From Terana coerulea (Eukaryota > Basidiomycota > Agaricomycetes > Polyporales > Phanerochaetaceae), in contig JAKOGH010000035.1 in the NCBI GenBank assembly GCA_024811115.1, positions 1 to 64,000 on the forward strand: a DNA stretch of 64,000 bases, given 5' to 3'. Under the pieces are notes generated by a model. The model did no database searches. It was given only the letters and a program-made list of their open reading frames with translations, and had not been told where the DNA came from. Every line of letters starts with the position of its first letter. The first letter of the stretch is position 1. This document shows positions 1-12,351 of the stretch, piece after piece. The position numbers and the translations under genes were made by a program.

Positions 1-291
1 TGTAGAAGTGCAGCGCATACAGCGGCGTACACTCCTACGAGGCCTAGAGGAAGCTAGGATGGTTACTCACCTGTAGGTTGGTTGATACACATCGTTAGTG
101 GGTTGAGAGTTGTAAGAGTGTTATTGAGTATGGCGCAGAGGGCTGCCTTATATACAATACTAGGGTGGCTGTACTACAAACAGACACAAATAGATACCAG
201 GACAATAGACAATAGGCATCGTCATGGTGGAACCTGGTAGAACAATAGAGAGATGTGAGCAGAGCGCTTACGGCGTCTATCTGACTCAACA
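1..291 (-). repeat. LTR (3' LTR of the element)
   Basis: In element orientation it begins TGTTGAGTC and ends CTTCTACA, the usual TG..CA borders. It matches 6239-6531 almost throughout. The purine-rich stretch next to it at 292-303 (minus strand ggttaggaggag) is a plausible polypurine tract for plus-strand priming. The window starts exactly at its outer edge. Confidence 0.93.
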
Positions 292-338
292 CTCCTCCTA
301 ACCTAGCACGGCGTGTTGGCTGCGCTGGTTTAGTCGCG

Positions 339-3300
339 CTAGTTAGCAGCGATGCGAAGTCCGAGCATTGGTCGGAACTTCTCAATCTTGACCCTGCCCA
401 GATTCTTGGTAAAGATATCTGCGGGATTGTCAACGCCAGGTACGAAGAGTACTTCGGCGTGGCCAGCTTCAACGACATCAGCGAATGTAGTGGTAGCGAA
501 TGTCGATGTGCTTAGTGCGCTTTTCAGTAACGGGATTTTCCGAGACGAATAGAGCGCCCTGGTTGTCGCTGCAGATGGGTACTTTCTCGAAGTTGTAACC
601 CGAGTTCCAGAGAGGATATTTCGAATCCACATGACTTCTCGGGAGCAGTCGCTGAGTGCCATGTATTCGGCATCTTTAGTCGACGTTGCTACAGACTTCT
701 GTGCGAAAGAGCTCCAGTTAAAAGCTCCTCCTGCAAGCATTAGCAGGAAGCCAGTCTGAGAGCGGCGGTTGGAAGCAGCCGCCCAATCTGCATCGGTGTA
801 CGCCACCAAGCCTAACCGGAAGAGCCGTCATGCTAAAGTGTGTAGTTACGAGTGCCTGACGGATAGCGGCAGATGTACAGCGCTCTGTTCAGGTGGTCTT
901 CAGACGGGTTCGCACTGAACTGTGCGAGCTTTGTGACAGCGTCGCCAATGTCCGGTCGTGTACCGAGCATGATATAAAGGAGTGAGCCTATCGCCAATTT
1001 GGAAGCGGCTCTGGCGAGCTTTGTTTAGCTCTCCTTCATTTGGTTGAGGGATATAACCCTCGGGAAGCGGAGTCTTTGCCGTTTTGGCATTGGTCTGGCC
1101 GCGGCGTTCGAGTACCTTGTCGAGGTAGGCGCATTGATCAATCGCGATCTTGTCGCCAAACTCGTTGTATGCGCATGCGCAGAAACTCCTTATACGTCGC
1201 CCCATATCGCTGACACTCCCATCGTTGCATGAAGGACTCCTTTTCTTGGAGTACTTTTGCCTTGCTACGTCCGGCCAGAATATAGCGTCGTCAACATAGA
1301 CTACGGCGATGACCATGTCGTTGCCTGCGCCTTTGGCGTATCGCCAGCATCGGACTTCAGTCTTTTGAAGCCGAGCTCAGCCATAGACTTGCTAAGGGCT
1401 TTCAGCAGGACAGTCCTGCCTGCTTAAGCGTAAAGAGCGCTGACGGAAACGAAGCACCATGTGCTTTTCCCTTGAGCAGGAAAGCCATCGGGTTGTTCCG
1501 TGTAGATCTCTCATCTAACAGTCCGTACAAGATATGCGTTGCGCACATCGAGGCCAGTAAGGAAGAAGCCTTCGAGTGCAGCAAGGGCAAGTCACGAATC
1601 TAACGGTTTCAAACCCGTCACGACTGGAGAGAAGATTTTGTCATAGTCGATTCCTCAATTTGAGAGAAGCCGCGAGCTACAAGTCGCGCTTTCTTTCGAC
1701 CATCTGATTTCATCAAAAACCCATCGGTTCTTAATGACGCGTTTGCCTTTCGGCCGCGGGGCGAAGTTCGAACCGCCTCTTTTGCTTAATGCATCGAGCT
1801 CGTCTTTGCATGCAGCGCGCCATTCTACCTGCTGTTTTGCAGGCAGGCGGTTTATGTCGCGTAAAGTCCAGTCTCGGACTGAAGACTTTGTTGCGTCGGG
1901 ATCGACTGCTTGGGCAAGCAAATAATTGTAGAAATTTACTCCCCTTCCGGCACAGTCGTGCCAGTACGTCATCTGACACTGGGCTTTCGCTTCCAGTGTC
2001 TCCAGTGGGCTCAGTGATATCCGGGAGCAGGTTCGAGCTGTTGGGATGTAGAAGAACTAGCAGGACGTGTGGCGGGGACACTGTCGGGCTGCTTGCTAGA
2101 CTGGCCGCGCCCTTAGTAGCTAACCTTGGTGGGCTTGGTCTGGCCAGTCTGCTTTTCCCGACTACGGATACCTCTGTCATGCACCGTCCGTGACGGTGCT
2201 TGTGACTGGTCGTCGCGGGCCTGGATTTTTGACTGGGATCCTTCGTGCGAGTACTACGCCGCGGCTCGGCAGGAATAACTGGTGGTGCCAGTACCTGCGG
2301 ATCTTCTGCGGGTGGTGTCGCTCGCTGACGAAGCGGACTCGGGCTACGCCCAACAGGGGGCTTAGGGGTTGAACCGTCGTTCAACCCGCTCGGTCTCTTT
2401 TGGCGGAAGGAGGGTTAGGACGAGGTGCAGCTCGCCGTTTAGGCGGTGGCGCATCGTCGTCACTATCGTCTGATCCTGCACCTTGCGAAGACTCACTGTC
2501 GTTCGCGTTTTGGTGTTTTGCTTAGGCGGGTCAGGCCGCGGGCATTTGCCGTCGGGACACTTGGGAAATAAGTTTCACACCACTCGACTTGAGTTGAGCG
2601 AAAACACGGCGTTGTTGGGTCCTCTCATGAAGGTCCAACCGTGCTGTCGTGTCAGATGTATGTCATCATTTCGGACTTAGGCTGTAGTTTGTTCTTTCGA
2701 ACATCGGCAGGGATAAAGACCCATGCACCGCAGCCGAATACGCGGATGTTATCAACGCGTGGTTTTCACCGTGAGTGCCTCATAAGGCGTAACCCATTTT
2801 AATGCGTGAAGCGGGGTGCGGTTGTAAAGCACTGTTGCGTGCATAACCGCAAATTCCCACCACGAAGGAGGAATGCAAGCTGTAAGCGCATAGCCTCAGC
2901 TTTGTCCATGAGGGTTCGATTGAACCGCTCAGCGCGTCCATTCTGTGTGGAGTATGAGGAGCGCTAGTTAGGATTTTAATCCCTTCGTCCTTTAGCATTT
3001 GAATGAATGCGTTTGATTTATATTCTCCCCTGCATCCGACATCCAGCTCTCGACATTAGCTTTATGCTGGTTTTGAACCATAGCAAGAAAGTTTTTGTCG
3101 CTTGGATGGCGACGGATTTTAGCCTTAGGCAAATAATCCATGCATGCGACGTATAATCATCGACAAAGGTGATGATATACTTGTATCGGTGATATGAATC
3201 AACCGGGAATTCTTTCAAGTCACTGTGAATGAGCTCAAAGGTCGCGATGCTCGTCGAGCGTCGGCGGGAAAGAGCGATTGTGCATCTTTCCTTGTGCGCA

Positions 3301-3830
3301 GCCAGACAGGGTGAGTCCGACTTGTTATAGTCGAAATCAGGACATTCCGTCGTTGCTGACGGAAGTTGACGTAGGATCCAGCTCGGAGGGATGTCCAAAC
3401 GTCTATGCATTATCTCGTGCGAGACTAGCGCAAGGCTGTCTCGGTCAGTGTCTAAATAGTACACTGTTGCATTTGGATAAAGCGGCACGAAATGCAATAA
3501 TTCCTGGCGATTATCACCGTCCAGGGATTTTCAGAGTGGTTGCGTCACCCTCAATTAACCGGTTCTGTCGTAGCAGCTGGCCAAGCGAGATTAGATTCAT
3601 GTCTTTTTGTGAAGGCATGAGTCGAACATTTTCAGTAAGACTTTAATCGTTCTACTTGTGCGGCGCTAGGACGGTAGTTGATGACGGAGTCACCTTCCTC
3701 AGAGATAGTTACATGCCCATTAGCCGTTTGAGCGACAATTGGGTCAATGTTGCGCAAATTGCGCAATAAACTTCTTTGACCGGTGAAGTGGAAAGAGCGG
3801 CTCCTGAGTCGAGCAGCCAATCACTTGATT
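339..3830 (-). pseudogene. Retrotransposon pol relic (protease, integrase, RT, RNase H)
   Basis: Minus-strand fragments in order: aspartic protease DWLLDSGAA near 3800-3829, followed one frame over by FHFTGQRSLL; integrase catalytic-core fragment (SDLKEFPVDSYHRYKYI..FVDD) near 3140-3250; start of reverse transcriptase (EWRAACKDELDAL, VIKNRWVFD) near 1700-1830; the YVDD active-site loop near 1290; RNase H (TDADWAAASNRRSQTG, TSTKDAEYMAL) at about 650-800. Frame changes separate nearly every domain, so this copy is non-autonomous. Confidence 0.85.
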
Positions 3831-4239
3831 TTGCAAGGTTTTTCCTTTGCAGCTCTGACACGCGTTAAATAACTTATTGTGCACACATCGGTCTGGTAAT
3901 TGAAGGAATCCAGCTCCATTCAATACAGTAGCATACATGTGGTATCTACTGCTTAGTTCAGCCCGAGACACTGCGCAATCAGCTGCAAGGTTTCGGTTAG
4001 TGTGGTGCACGAGTGCAGAGTTAGAGGGACGTACTCGAAGTCACAGCGTCGATGATGTCCTGGTGGATCTCTCGATCGTCCATCAGGCATCCGGCCGAAC
4101 TGGTCCGTCGATGTCGCTGTCGTTGTCCTCGTTTCCGAGGAACACGGCGTCCTCGATGTCAGGGTGGTCAGCGGTGTCGAAACCGTCCTCCCTGTCGGCG
4201 ACATTTGCATGTCGACCTCATCAGACCAGATGATCGGTG

Positions 4240-6008
4240 AGGATTCGCGCGAGCTGCGCTTGGCGGGGCGAGAGGAGCTGCCCTCGACGAACTCCGGCTC
4301 AGCAAACTTTACGTTTGAGAGCTGACGTTGTTCCGAAGTCGATGCGGGCGTCGAGCTCGGCGATGCGAGCATCGATCATGCGCTTCGGCGTGGTCGAGGT
4401 CGGCCTGTTTAGCGCTGACGAGCCTTCTCGCGGCTTCATCCTCGGCGGCGGTTGCGGCGAACTCGCTTTCCTGGGCGGTAGCCAGCTTGACAAGCTGGTG
4501 TCGCTCTCATCGGCGTGCCCGCGGCGCTTCTGGTCGAGGTCGAGCCTTTGTTCAGAGCGGCGTTTTGTCAGCGATCCACTGCTTGCGAGCAAGCTTGCGG
4601 AGCTCTCGCGGCCCTCGCGAAGCTGGGTCTTATGCAGAGTTTGGTACTGCGTCATCCTCGTCGAGGATTGCTAACAATTTAGTTAGCATGGGAGATCGTC
4701 GAGTGAACTCCTGTTGGAATTCTAACTCACGGACGGAGTTCGCAGATTGCGGTGCTCAATATCCCGCATGGCGTCCGGCAGCGGTGAGCGTTGTGCTCGT
4801 TGGCGTCGATAACCTCCTCGAGGGTCCGGGATGCGCTCTTGGGACCCGACGACTCAAGCTTCTCGGCAAGGGATAGTGCCTTGCGGGCGGGGGAACTAGT
4901 TGCCGTTGCCGAGCCAAAGCTCGCGTTCTCCTTCGATGCGAGACTGAATTTCTTCGGCCTTGGACTTTGGGGAGAGCGGCATGTCGGGGTGAAGTCGTTC
5001 ACCACGGGGATGACCGGGGGCGGCGATGTAGGAGTGACCGTGGTCAGCATCCTTGCCTTGCCCTTGCCCGCGCGCTTGCCGCGCTGGGTTCTCTTTCCCT
5101 TGCCGTTGCCGGCACCGTCCTGCTGCTGCTGCTGCTGCCCTTGCGGGCGCTGCTGCTGCGCATGCTACTGCTGCCCGTTAGGGCGCTGCTGCTACTTGAA
5201 CTGAGGATCCTTCCCTTGTTCTTAACAGCGGTGACAGCGTTTAGCAGACTCAGTCTGCTTGCGCTGTCCACCGGAAAGCTTCCGCTGCTCCCATGCAGCG
5301 ATGAGCTGCTGCCCGTACTGCTTGGGATCGGGGCTTCCAGCAGGTAGGGGGCCAGGGATGTGTCTACCATTTTCTGGTTCAGAGTGGTGACGGTGGCGGC
5401 GTGCTTACCGTACGCTGGTGTCTTCGAAATGAGGAGCATCAGGTGTAAGTAGTCGTCTACTTCCGCATAGGCGCTTTGAGGCGGTCGACGTGGGATTGGA
5501 TCTTGGCGATCGTGGGTGCTGGGGACTGGTCATCAGGGATGCGAGTCTCCAGGAGGCCCCTGAAGTCGGTGTAGGCCGTGCCCAGGGTGTTCTGGGTGTA
5601 GGTGGTCTGCAAGGACTGGTATAGGGCCTTGGCTGTCGTCTACCGTTCTTCACTGACTGTCCGATCTGGTATGTCAAGCGAAGGCGGATGAAGCCCATGG
5701 CCCGGGAGGTCGTCGTTGATCCAGTCGTCGAGCTTGTCGACGGCCCTGGAGTGCTCGTGCTCGTTGCCGGGCACCTCGCCAGAGGGCGGGGAGCGCCCGG
5801 CATGGCTGCGGTGTTAGCTGTAGCTGCGACTGCGAAGCGCGGCCGAGCTGCCGGGATAGTGCGAACTAAGGTTGGCACCGTCGGCTGGGTCGTTAAGAGC
5901 TGACGAGAGATGCCCTGAGTGCCCAGGAACGACTTCAAGGTGTCGTTCCAGTGCTCCCCAGTTAGTTCCGTCGAGGACGGGGACAAGCTTCTCGAGAGAG
6001 GAAGACAT
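4240..6008 (-). pseudogene. Retrotransposon gag relic
   Basis: From a start near 6008 the reading frame has the beginning typical of fungal copia Gag (SSSLEKLVPVLDGTNW), then loses frame around 5950 and continues in another frame with HWNDTLKSFLGTQG. Further fragments in changing frames run down to about 4240 and are rich in Ser, Pro, Thr and Lys. The reading frame is broken at several points and no single Gag can be made from this copy. Confidence 0.6.
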
Positions 6009-6224
6009 TGCTGATTTCGTAGGGACAGAACAGTCAGTACGATGTACTGACATGGCTTTAGCCAAGGAGGGGCCGAAGGGCACCTTGTGCCTGCTCAGCT
6101 TGCCCGACAGGCGGTGCGCTAGGTAAGCGCAACCGTCGCGCCACGATGGCAGCGAGTAGATACAGGCGAAGTATACCAATGAGCTGGTTGTTGCTGCCAG
6201 TGACGGCGCAATCAACCGCGTCAT

Positions 6225-6238
6225 CGGGGCTCATAACC
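6225..6238 (-). other. Primer binding site resembling a half-tRNA-iMet site
   Basis: The 14 bases directly inside the 5' LTR read cggggctcataacc on the plus strand. This is the anticodon arm of eukaryotic initiator tRNA-Met (GGGCTCATAACC), not its 3' end. Drosophila copia and yeast Ty5 are known to prime from a cleaved 5' half of initiator tRNA-Met; this site fits that mode. The match is seen directly; the priming mechanism is inferred. Confidence 0.7.
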
Positions 6239-6531
6239 TGTAGAAGTGCAGCGCATACAGCGGCGTACACTCCTACCGAGGCCTAGAGGAAGCTAGGATG
6301 GTTACTCACCTGTAGATTGGTTGATACACACGTTAGTGGGTTGAGAGTTGTAAGAGTCTTATTAGAGTATGGCGCAGAGGGCTGCCTTATACACAATACT
6401 AGGTGGCTGTACTACAAACAGACACAAATAGATACCAGGACAATAGACAATAGGTATCGTCATGGTGGAACCTGGTAGAACAATAGAGAAGATGTGAGCA
6501 GAGCGCTTACGGGCGTCTATCCGACTCGACA
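6239..6531 (-). repeat. LTR (5' LTR of the element)
   Basis: Second copy of the terminal repeat, 293 bp. It differs from the copy at base 1 by scattered substitutions and one-base indels (for example an extra c in cctaccgagg and an extra g in acgggcg). It should hold the promoter of the minus-strand element. Confidence 0.93.
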
Positions 6532-6712
6532 CCATCAATAGCTGCCAAAAATGGCAACTGGCAGCCTTTATCAGACACTGAGCTTCAAAATGTCATAATA
6601 TAAGGCTTTTGCACTATACAAACCCTTCCCAGATGTCAATATATAACTCTATTATGATCTACCATTGCAATTATACTGATTTGACAGAGTAAAGCAGATA
6701 TATACATGGTTC

Positions 6713-6871
6713 AATGGTTCGAACCAGTTCGAACCCTGAACTGAACCGACTGAACCAGTTCATGCTGGTTCAGTTCAGTTCAGTTCTGGTTCGGCTACTA
6801 AACACTTGGTTCTGGTTCTGGTTCAGACAAAATGGGCCCGAACTGAACTGAACTGAACTTTGGCAACACTA
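6713..6871. repeat. GGTTC/GAACT repeat block ending in a hAT-like terminus
   Basis: About 150 bp of short repeats on both strands (ggttcgaacc, ggttcagttcagttc, gaactgaactgaactgaac). The block ends in tttggcaacact; its reverse complement, AGTGTTGCCAAA, resembles hAT transposon ends and the end of the element at 22902-23688. The opposite end is not found before the retrotransposon, so this may be a remnant interrupted by it. Confidence 0.5.
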
Positions 6872-9800
6872 CTTACTAGTCACTCTGATGAGATGCTTAG
6901 GTGACTTTCTACTGCAGCTGTCGCAGAAGTGTTTCTGTCAGACATGCAGCCCGATGCCTATGACTGAGACCTGGACTGACCTGGGCATTGTAGGGGGAAA
7001 GCGTTGGTAAGAGGCCTGTCAGTCACTGTGGAGTTCGGTTAAAGTTCGTTCGTCGGTGGAGGCAGAGACAGCGGAGGGGCTGTAGCGGTCCTCAGGTTGG
7101 GACAGGTATCTCAGCGCCTTGCACAGCTACTTCTATTCACGGTGATGAACCTTGTAAGGACTCTTGTTGGGGCCAGCGTCTCGTCAGTGGCGCTTGCGAC
7201 TGTTAGCTCCCATGTTGAACTTTACTACTGAGAGCGCTCCTACTTGGATTTAAGAGCGGCATCCCTATAGAAGTGAGCCGCGCCAGATGGCACCCGCCAT
7301 GAATGGTCGATTATATCGTGCTTGAAGGGGTTTTCTGCCCAAGCAAGTCATGGTTTAGCGTGTCAAGCAATTGCGGATGAATATAACTGCAGCCCGTGCT
7401 TACCCGTCAGGTCCACTTCATAGTCGCCCAAACGGAAACAAACTCATAAGCAAGAGCAAGTCTTTTAAACCCATTTAAGGCCTGTGCACGGTCATCTCTT
7501 AGGGCGGAGTCGAGCTGGCCGTCGTGAACAGCTCACAACTTCTCTTTTCTCGGTTAAACCCGGATTGTCGCGCCCATGCCTAAAACAAGGGACCGGCTTT
7601 GTGGCGTGCAGATCACGTGACTAGGCCCAGGCCGGTCGGTAGCCCCGTGGGGCGGGAGGGCTCCAGTTTGTCCAAGATTTTTGCCGACATCCACCAGGTA
7701 CTTGAACCGGTGACAACAAGCTCAAACTAGTTGCCCACCCACCCAAGAAATTGGCCTTGACCTGGCAGCGTCATTGTAGACGACAAAAATACACGTGTAA
7801 ATGGATAGAGACGTCCTTTCTGCGTCCTTTGCATTTAGCACTGCAGGGAAGATCCGGTAAAGCTTCCGCGGACGGCAGAAATACCATTTGCAATAAGCCC
7901 TTCTAACTGTCTAGTAACCTTAATACTGGAGCATATATGTTGAGATGGGATTAAAGCGAGGGCGAATGAGCCTACGTGAAGGTGGTATACAACGTCTGGC
8001 GGCGAGGTTTGAACTTGACATGCTCAGCACCCTCAGAGTCAAGGAGGACAAAGACAAGGACGTTACTTGACAGCACCAGATATAAGAGCCCAGGAGACGG
8101 TATGCCGTAAGGCGTAGTTGATCGAGGTATAGGTAGTGTAGGCGTCTTCGTGTACCAGGAGTACGGTCTGGTAGTATGGTGCATAATGAAGCCGGGGAGC
8201 CAGCGGGACGCTTCACAGATGCAGGTGCGGATGGCAGGTGCGGTCGGGCATATTTCACAATTTTCCCTCGCATAACAACTGAGGCCTTCATACGGATGCC
8301 AGCGACGCTCGTTCGGCCAAAAGACAAGCCTGATCGTTGCAGGGCGGGATGGTGCTCCGTGGGTCTCGATCCGTGCGGTCTCTGTCGAGGTTCGGAGTAC
8401 CTTCCACCAGAGTTTACCGGGACGATGAACTGCAGCCGGTAATACACCCAAAAGTCTTCATGACGGCGTCAGCTGGTTGCCCAGGGCTTGTGCACGGGTT
8501 GTGATGAACACAAGAACTCCTAGCCAAGCCCCCTACTGAGCGGCCGCAGCGGAAGATCCGGATATGATGCACCTGGAGCTGTCATAAAAACTGGTCCCTC
8601 ATCTCATTCGCATGGACACGGTACACGGGTTGCACTTCATCTAGGCTTGGCCGGGGCATGCCGTCTTCCGTGGGATGAACCCGAATGCCCGCGCAGGGAG
8701 GAAGTGTCGGCTGAAGGTTACATATGAGATCTATCATGACGAGTGACAGAATGAAATTGGCGATGCACGATGCACCAGTCGCTGAATAGCGAACCGTCCT
8801 ATCCATCCCCTTGTCGTCGTAGACCGCCCGTCTTGTAACCATGCTCTGAGGCCAATTCTCGTCATACCGACGCTTGCCCTCGAGCGGAGACTGCCTTCGG
8901 AATATCGAAACGATGTCGCCAGTGTCGTGGTATGTAGCAATAAACAGTTCTTCTCGCAGAGCTCGTGAGATTGACGTAGCTTCCATGCTAGGTTAAGCGA
9001 GACGTACGGTACAGGCCAGCGTCCAGCTCCGCACACCACATAGCCTTACTTCTATCCGCTGAGCACCCGTCGTCTTAGCATACCGCGTAGGACGGTGACA
9101 GCAGTCGCAGGCGATAAGTCTAGGGTTGTCGTCCGATGGTGCCAGTGAATGCAGCGCGAGTATTGGGACCTGCTGATCGAATAAACATTGTGGCGGGCGC
9201 AGAATTATTGCGTAAAAATGAGAGGAAGTGGTCTGCATTGGATGCCAGTAGGAACAGAGTGGTAGAGCTTTGAAACCAAGTCGAAACGTCGGTCGTTGCC
9301 CGGAGGCGCGTCCAGGACACCGGCCACTCCAAGGCCCGGACCCCAGTCTGCTCCGGCGCTTTCGCGTTGCGCCTGCTTTCACCGCATCGACCAACCCCCT
9401 CTCCTGAACTTACAGAAGCCAAGTGCTACGGTGTGATAAACCTAGTAGTGATGAAACAATCCACTTCACTTATACTATGTACGTTTGAGTTGCGCTGTGC
9501 GAGCTAGATAGCCTAACCTCCGACCTCCGCAGGGGCTTAAACCACCCGTGCGGCGTGAACGACCTCCGCCAGGTTGACGACTGCTTCCACAATCATCGCC
9601 TTGGCAGTCGTACGCGTTCTGCATCTACGCGGCATGTCATGTGCATAATATTTAGGGAAAATTTGTGACAGTTTCTGGGTCAGTACATGTCTCTGGCCTT
9701 ATCCGCGTCGAGGCAGTTCTGAGACTTACAACGTTAGCCTCCACCAGAAAACGTACTGGAAATGCCATACCAGGATCACATAAACCCGTTGCGCTCCTGG

Positions 9801-12351
9801 CCTTACGTTTCTCGAATCAAGTTCACAGTATATAGACGATTTGATAGTCGGACAAATACTCGACTTTTCCCTCCCTCAGTCTTTCTTATGCTCAGTGGAA
9901 ATCTAAATGACGCTCCGAGCCGATTCACAGATTTTGTTGGAGTTATGAGATTTTGTTGGTTGTCCGCTGCACTCAGCAGCCGTGCATCGAAAATGTGAGA
10001 CTCGAGTGGACCTCCGTTCATTTAGCTCATCCGGGTCCAGTTCCCGCCCAACCGGACGTACACATCCTCAACTCGCTCTCCGTAAGCACCACATTTTTTG
10101 GCATCCTTTCTACGCCGCTCGCCGAGATCTGCAGCTCATTAAGTGCACCCCAGCTACACAGCATTTCCCGGGCCGCTTCCGACCATTCTCTCCGGTGCCA
10201 AGTTCATGGTACCAAAGTACGGAGAGTGGCAGGCGGAGGGACCGAAATGCACATCCGTGCCCGCCACAGATCTAGGCCTTCACGTAACTTACACTCGCTG
10301 TAATGCTCAAACCGGGACGGAGGTCTGACTGAAGCTGTCCGGCGCTTACCTCGGGCCATGACGTCGTCAAGCTAATTCTCGCTCATCCTCCGCGAAAATA
10401 TCCGTGTAAGTCTGTAAAGTTCAGTGTGCTTAGAGTTGCTGTGTGTACTGAGATACCTCTTTCTAGCTTGCTATAAGTACGGGATGTAGCAGGCCGTGGC
10501 TCGGTTTGACCAGACCTCACTTCCTCTCTCCACCGGTGGAGACGCCACGACGGCTGATCCGCCCCTGCAAGCCCTCAGAAGCACATCGTTGATCGGCCGT
10601 GGTCATGGCTCAGGGTCTCGAAAGGCGGCAATGGTCTTCTGCCGCGAATGTGCAAGCGGTTATCTCTCCTTGCAACCATCGCGTGATGCGCTCTTCCCTC
10701 CAGCGACCCTGCAAAGATGTCAATGGTATGTTTTGGTTTTTGGGAGCCCATTTCCATCAGTCCAGACATGCTCTAACTTCCCTCCGACAGAATGCGACAG
10801 GTATTCTGACATTCGCAGCGCAACCAGCCCAGGTCCCACCGCTCTCCTCACCGCATTGCTCATGCGTGCATTCGTGGGCGGACAATGAGTCAAGTACCGA
10901 GGTCTACCGGAGGTCCGTCCCGTCACGGCATCTGTTGATAGATCATGAATAGGGTCTCATTCCCTCATTCGCCACAGATGAGCCGTACTATGCCCGCATG
11001 CTCGACCGTGGTCAGGCTAGGACTCGTATGCCCACGCTGTTCAACTTTTCGAGTGAAGATCGACGATCATTCACATGGATAATTTCCTGACGGTCACTCG
11101 ACCGCGACAACCGCGGACTTCGGCGTCAGTGCAGATATCTGTACGTGGGAAATGCGAGTGGATCATTGGGTCACATTCTCACAGGCTCATGTTCACTCGC
11201 CTGGGGGACTTTTCTAGGATATCGCGTCAACCTCCAACGGACGAACATGCATATTCTTCGACATCAATATCCCATAGGTCTGCTTTGTCTCGGCCCCTTT
11301 CCAGTATGACGCGTTGAGCATGGACAGTCAGGTGCGACCAGGCACTGCTTCAGCTCATGAAAGCTGTACAGAAATCTGTAATCGTATCGCCTGGTCGCCT
11401 CACTCATCCAATAACACTATTATCTGCTCGACCAGCATGGCATTAAGCATCAAGCCACCGGACTTTGGGCTGATTTTAGCTGTCAATCACTTCCCCGGCA
11501 CGCAATAGCGCTTTCTACGGCCGCGCTATCATCTCACTAGAATAAGCAATACCGTCAGGCATGACACATTCCAGCATGATATGGCATATCATTCAGTCGT
11601 ATCGCGAAAGGTTTACAGCATTTACAACGACGTTCGCTCAATATCTGTGCGCAATTTATTATTCATGCTCTGAGCATCGCTGATTCTTATAATTCCAGCG
11701 AATTCATGATTAACCTTCATCGCGTGGAGCTTCCTGCCGTGTAGCCTACTCCACCGGCGCTATCCTGCCGTCGTCTCGCGGCACGATGAATACCATTATA
11801 AAGATGACATCAGTCAACGACCTAGAACACACTCCAGTCCTCTCGTGGACGACCCTGACGAAGGCCAAGTGCGTCAAGACCACTGCTTTCCCATGTACCC
11901 ATTACTAACTGCTCAACTGCCATACAGGCCTCCCGAGGACAGCGCTCCACACAGCATTATAGCAAGCAATGCCCTTCCGCTGCTTAATTTCCGGCGGCGA
12001 AACTTGGAAAGGCAGCGAAAAGCACTGTCGGTATCGAGTAATCGTGCAGCGGGATCGGTCAGAGTGGCTGCCGTCCACGAGGCGCGCCTGGCCTTGCGTC
12101 TCCGGTGCGTGTCGGTCGATCCTCCGGGTGTGCTGCCTTACCAGAAACTGGTCTATGCTCATACTCTTTTCGCAGCGTCTGAATACGAGTGATGTCAGGC
12201 CGCCCATGTGTCGTCGCGACCCGGGTTGAACGAAGCTTGCGGGATATAAGCTCGTGAACCATTCTGTCTTGGACTTCGAGCCAGATCACTTGCAACTTCC
12301 TCTTCCTCTACTTCTCACCTTTTGTATCCAACCACCTGCGAATCTTCCAAA
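6872..12351. other. Gene-poor interval, no supported gene
   Basis: About 5.5 kb with only short open frames that lack recognisable motifs, introns or conserved-looking composition. Frames of 60-175 codons between 7920 and 12295 on both strands were read and none resembled a known family. A diverged transposon or a lineage-specific gene could be hidden here. The last few hundred bases should carry the promoter of the oxidase gene starting at 12352. Confidence 0.5.

Larger units (their letters stand above)
1..6531 (-). mobile_element. Ty1/copia-type LTR retrotransposon, decayed
   Basis: Two near-identical long terminal repeats (1-291 and 6239-6531) enclose about 5.9 kb that reads on the minus strand as gag, protease, integrase, reverse transcriptase, RNase H. 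Integrase ahead of RT is the Ty1/copia order. Recognisable pieces are a gag start near 6008, the protease motif DWLLDSGAA near 3800-3829, an integrase core around 3100-3250, the RT motif YVDD near 1300, and an RNase H with the Ty1/copia-type TDADWA start near 780-800. Each piece is in a different frame and separated by stops and frame breaks, so no intact polyprotein exists here. The LTRs differ by only a few substitutions and single-base indels, which suggests a fairly recent insertion. The base after the right LTR starts the flank ccatc; the left flank is outside the window, so the target duplication cannot be checked. Confidence 0.95.

Noticed and set aside
4967..5347. Leu-rich plus-strand frame that looks like membrane helices
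   Set aside because: It is the antisense of the Ser/Gln-rich gag relic of the retrotransposon.
7920..9422. Several overlapping minus-strand frames up to 175 codons
   Set aside because: No recognisable motif, start context or splice-linked continuation; composition is like the surrounding gene-poor DNA.
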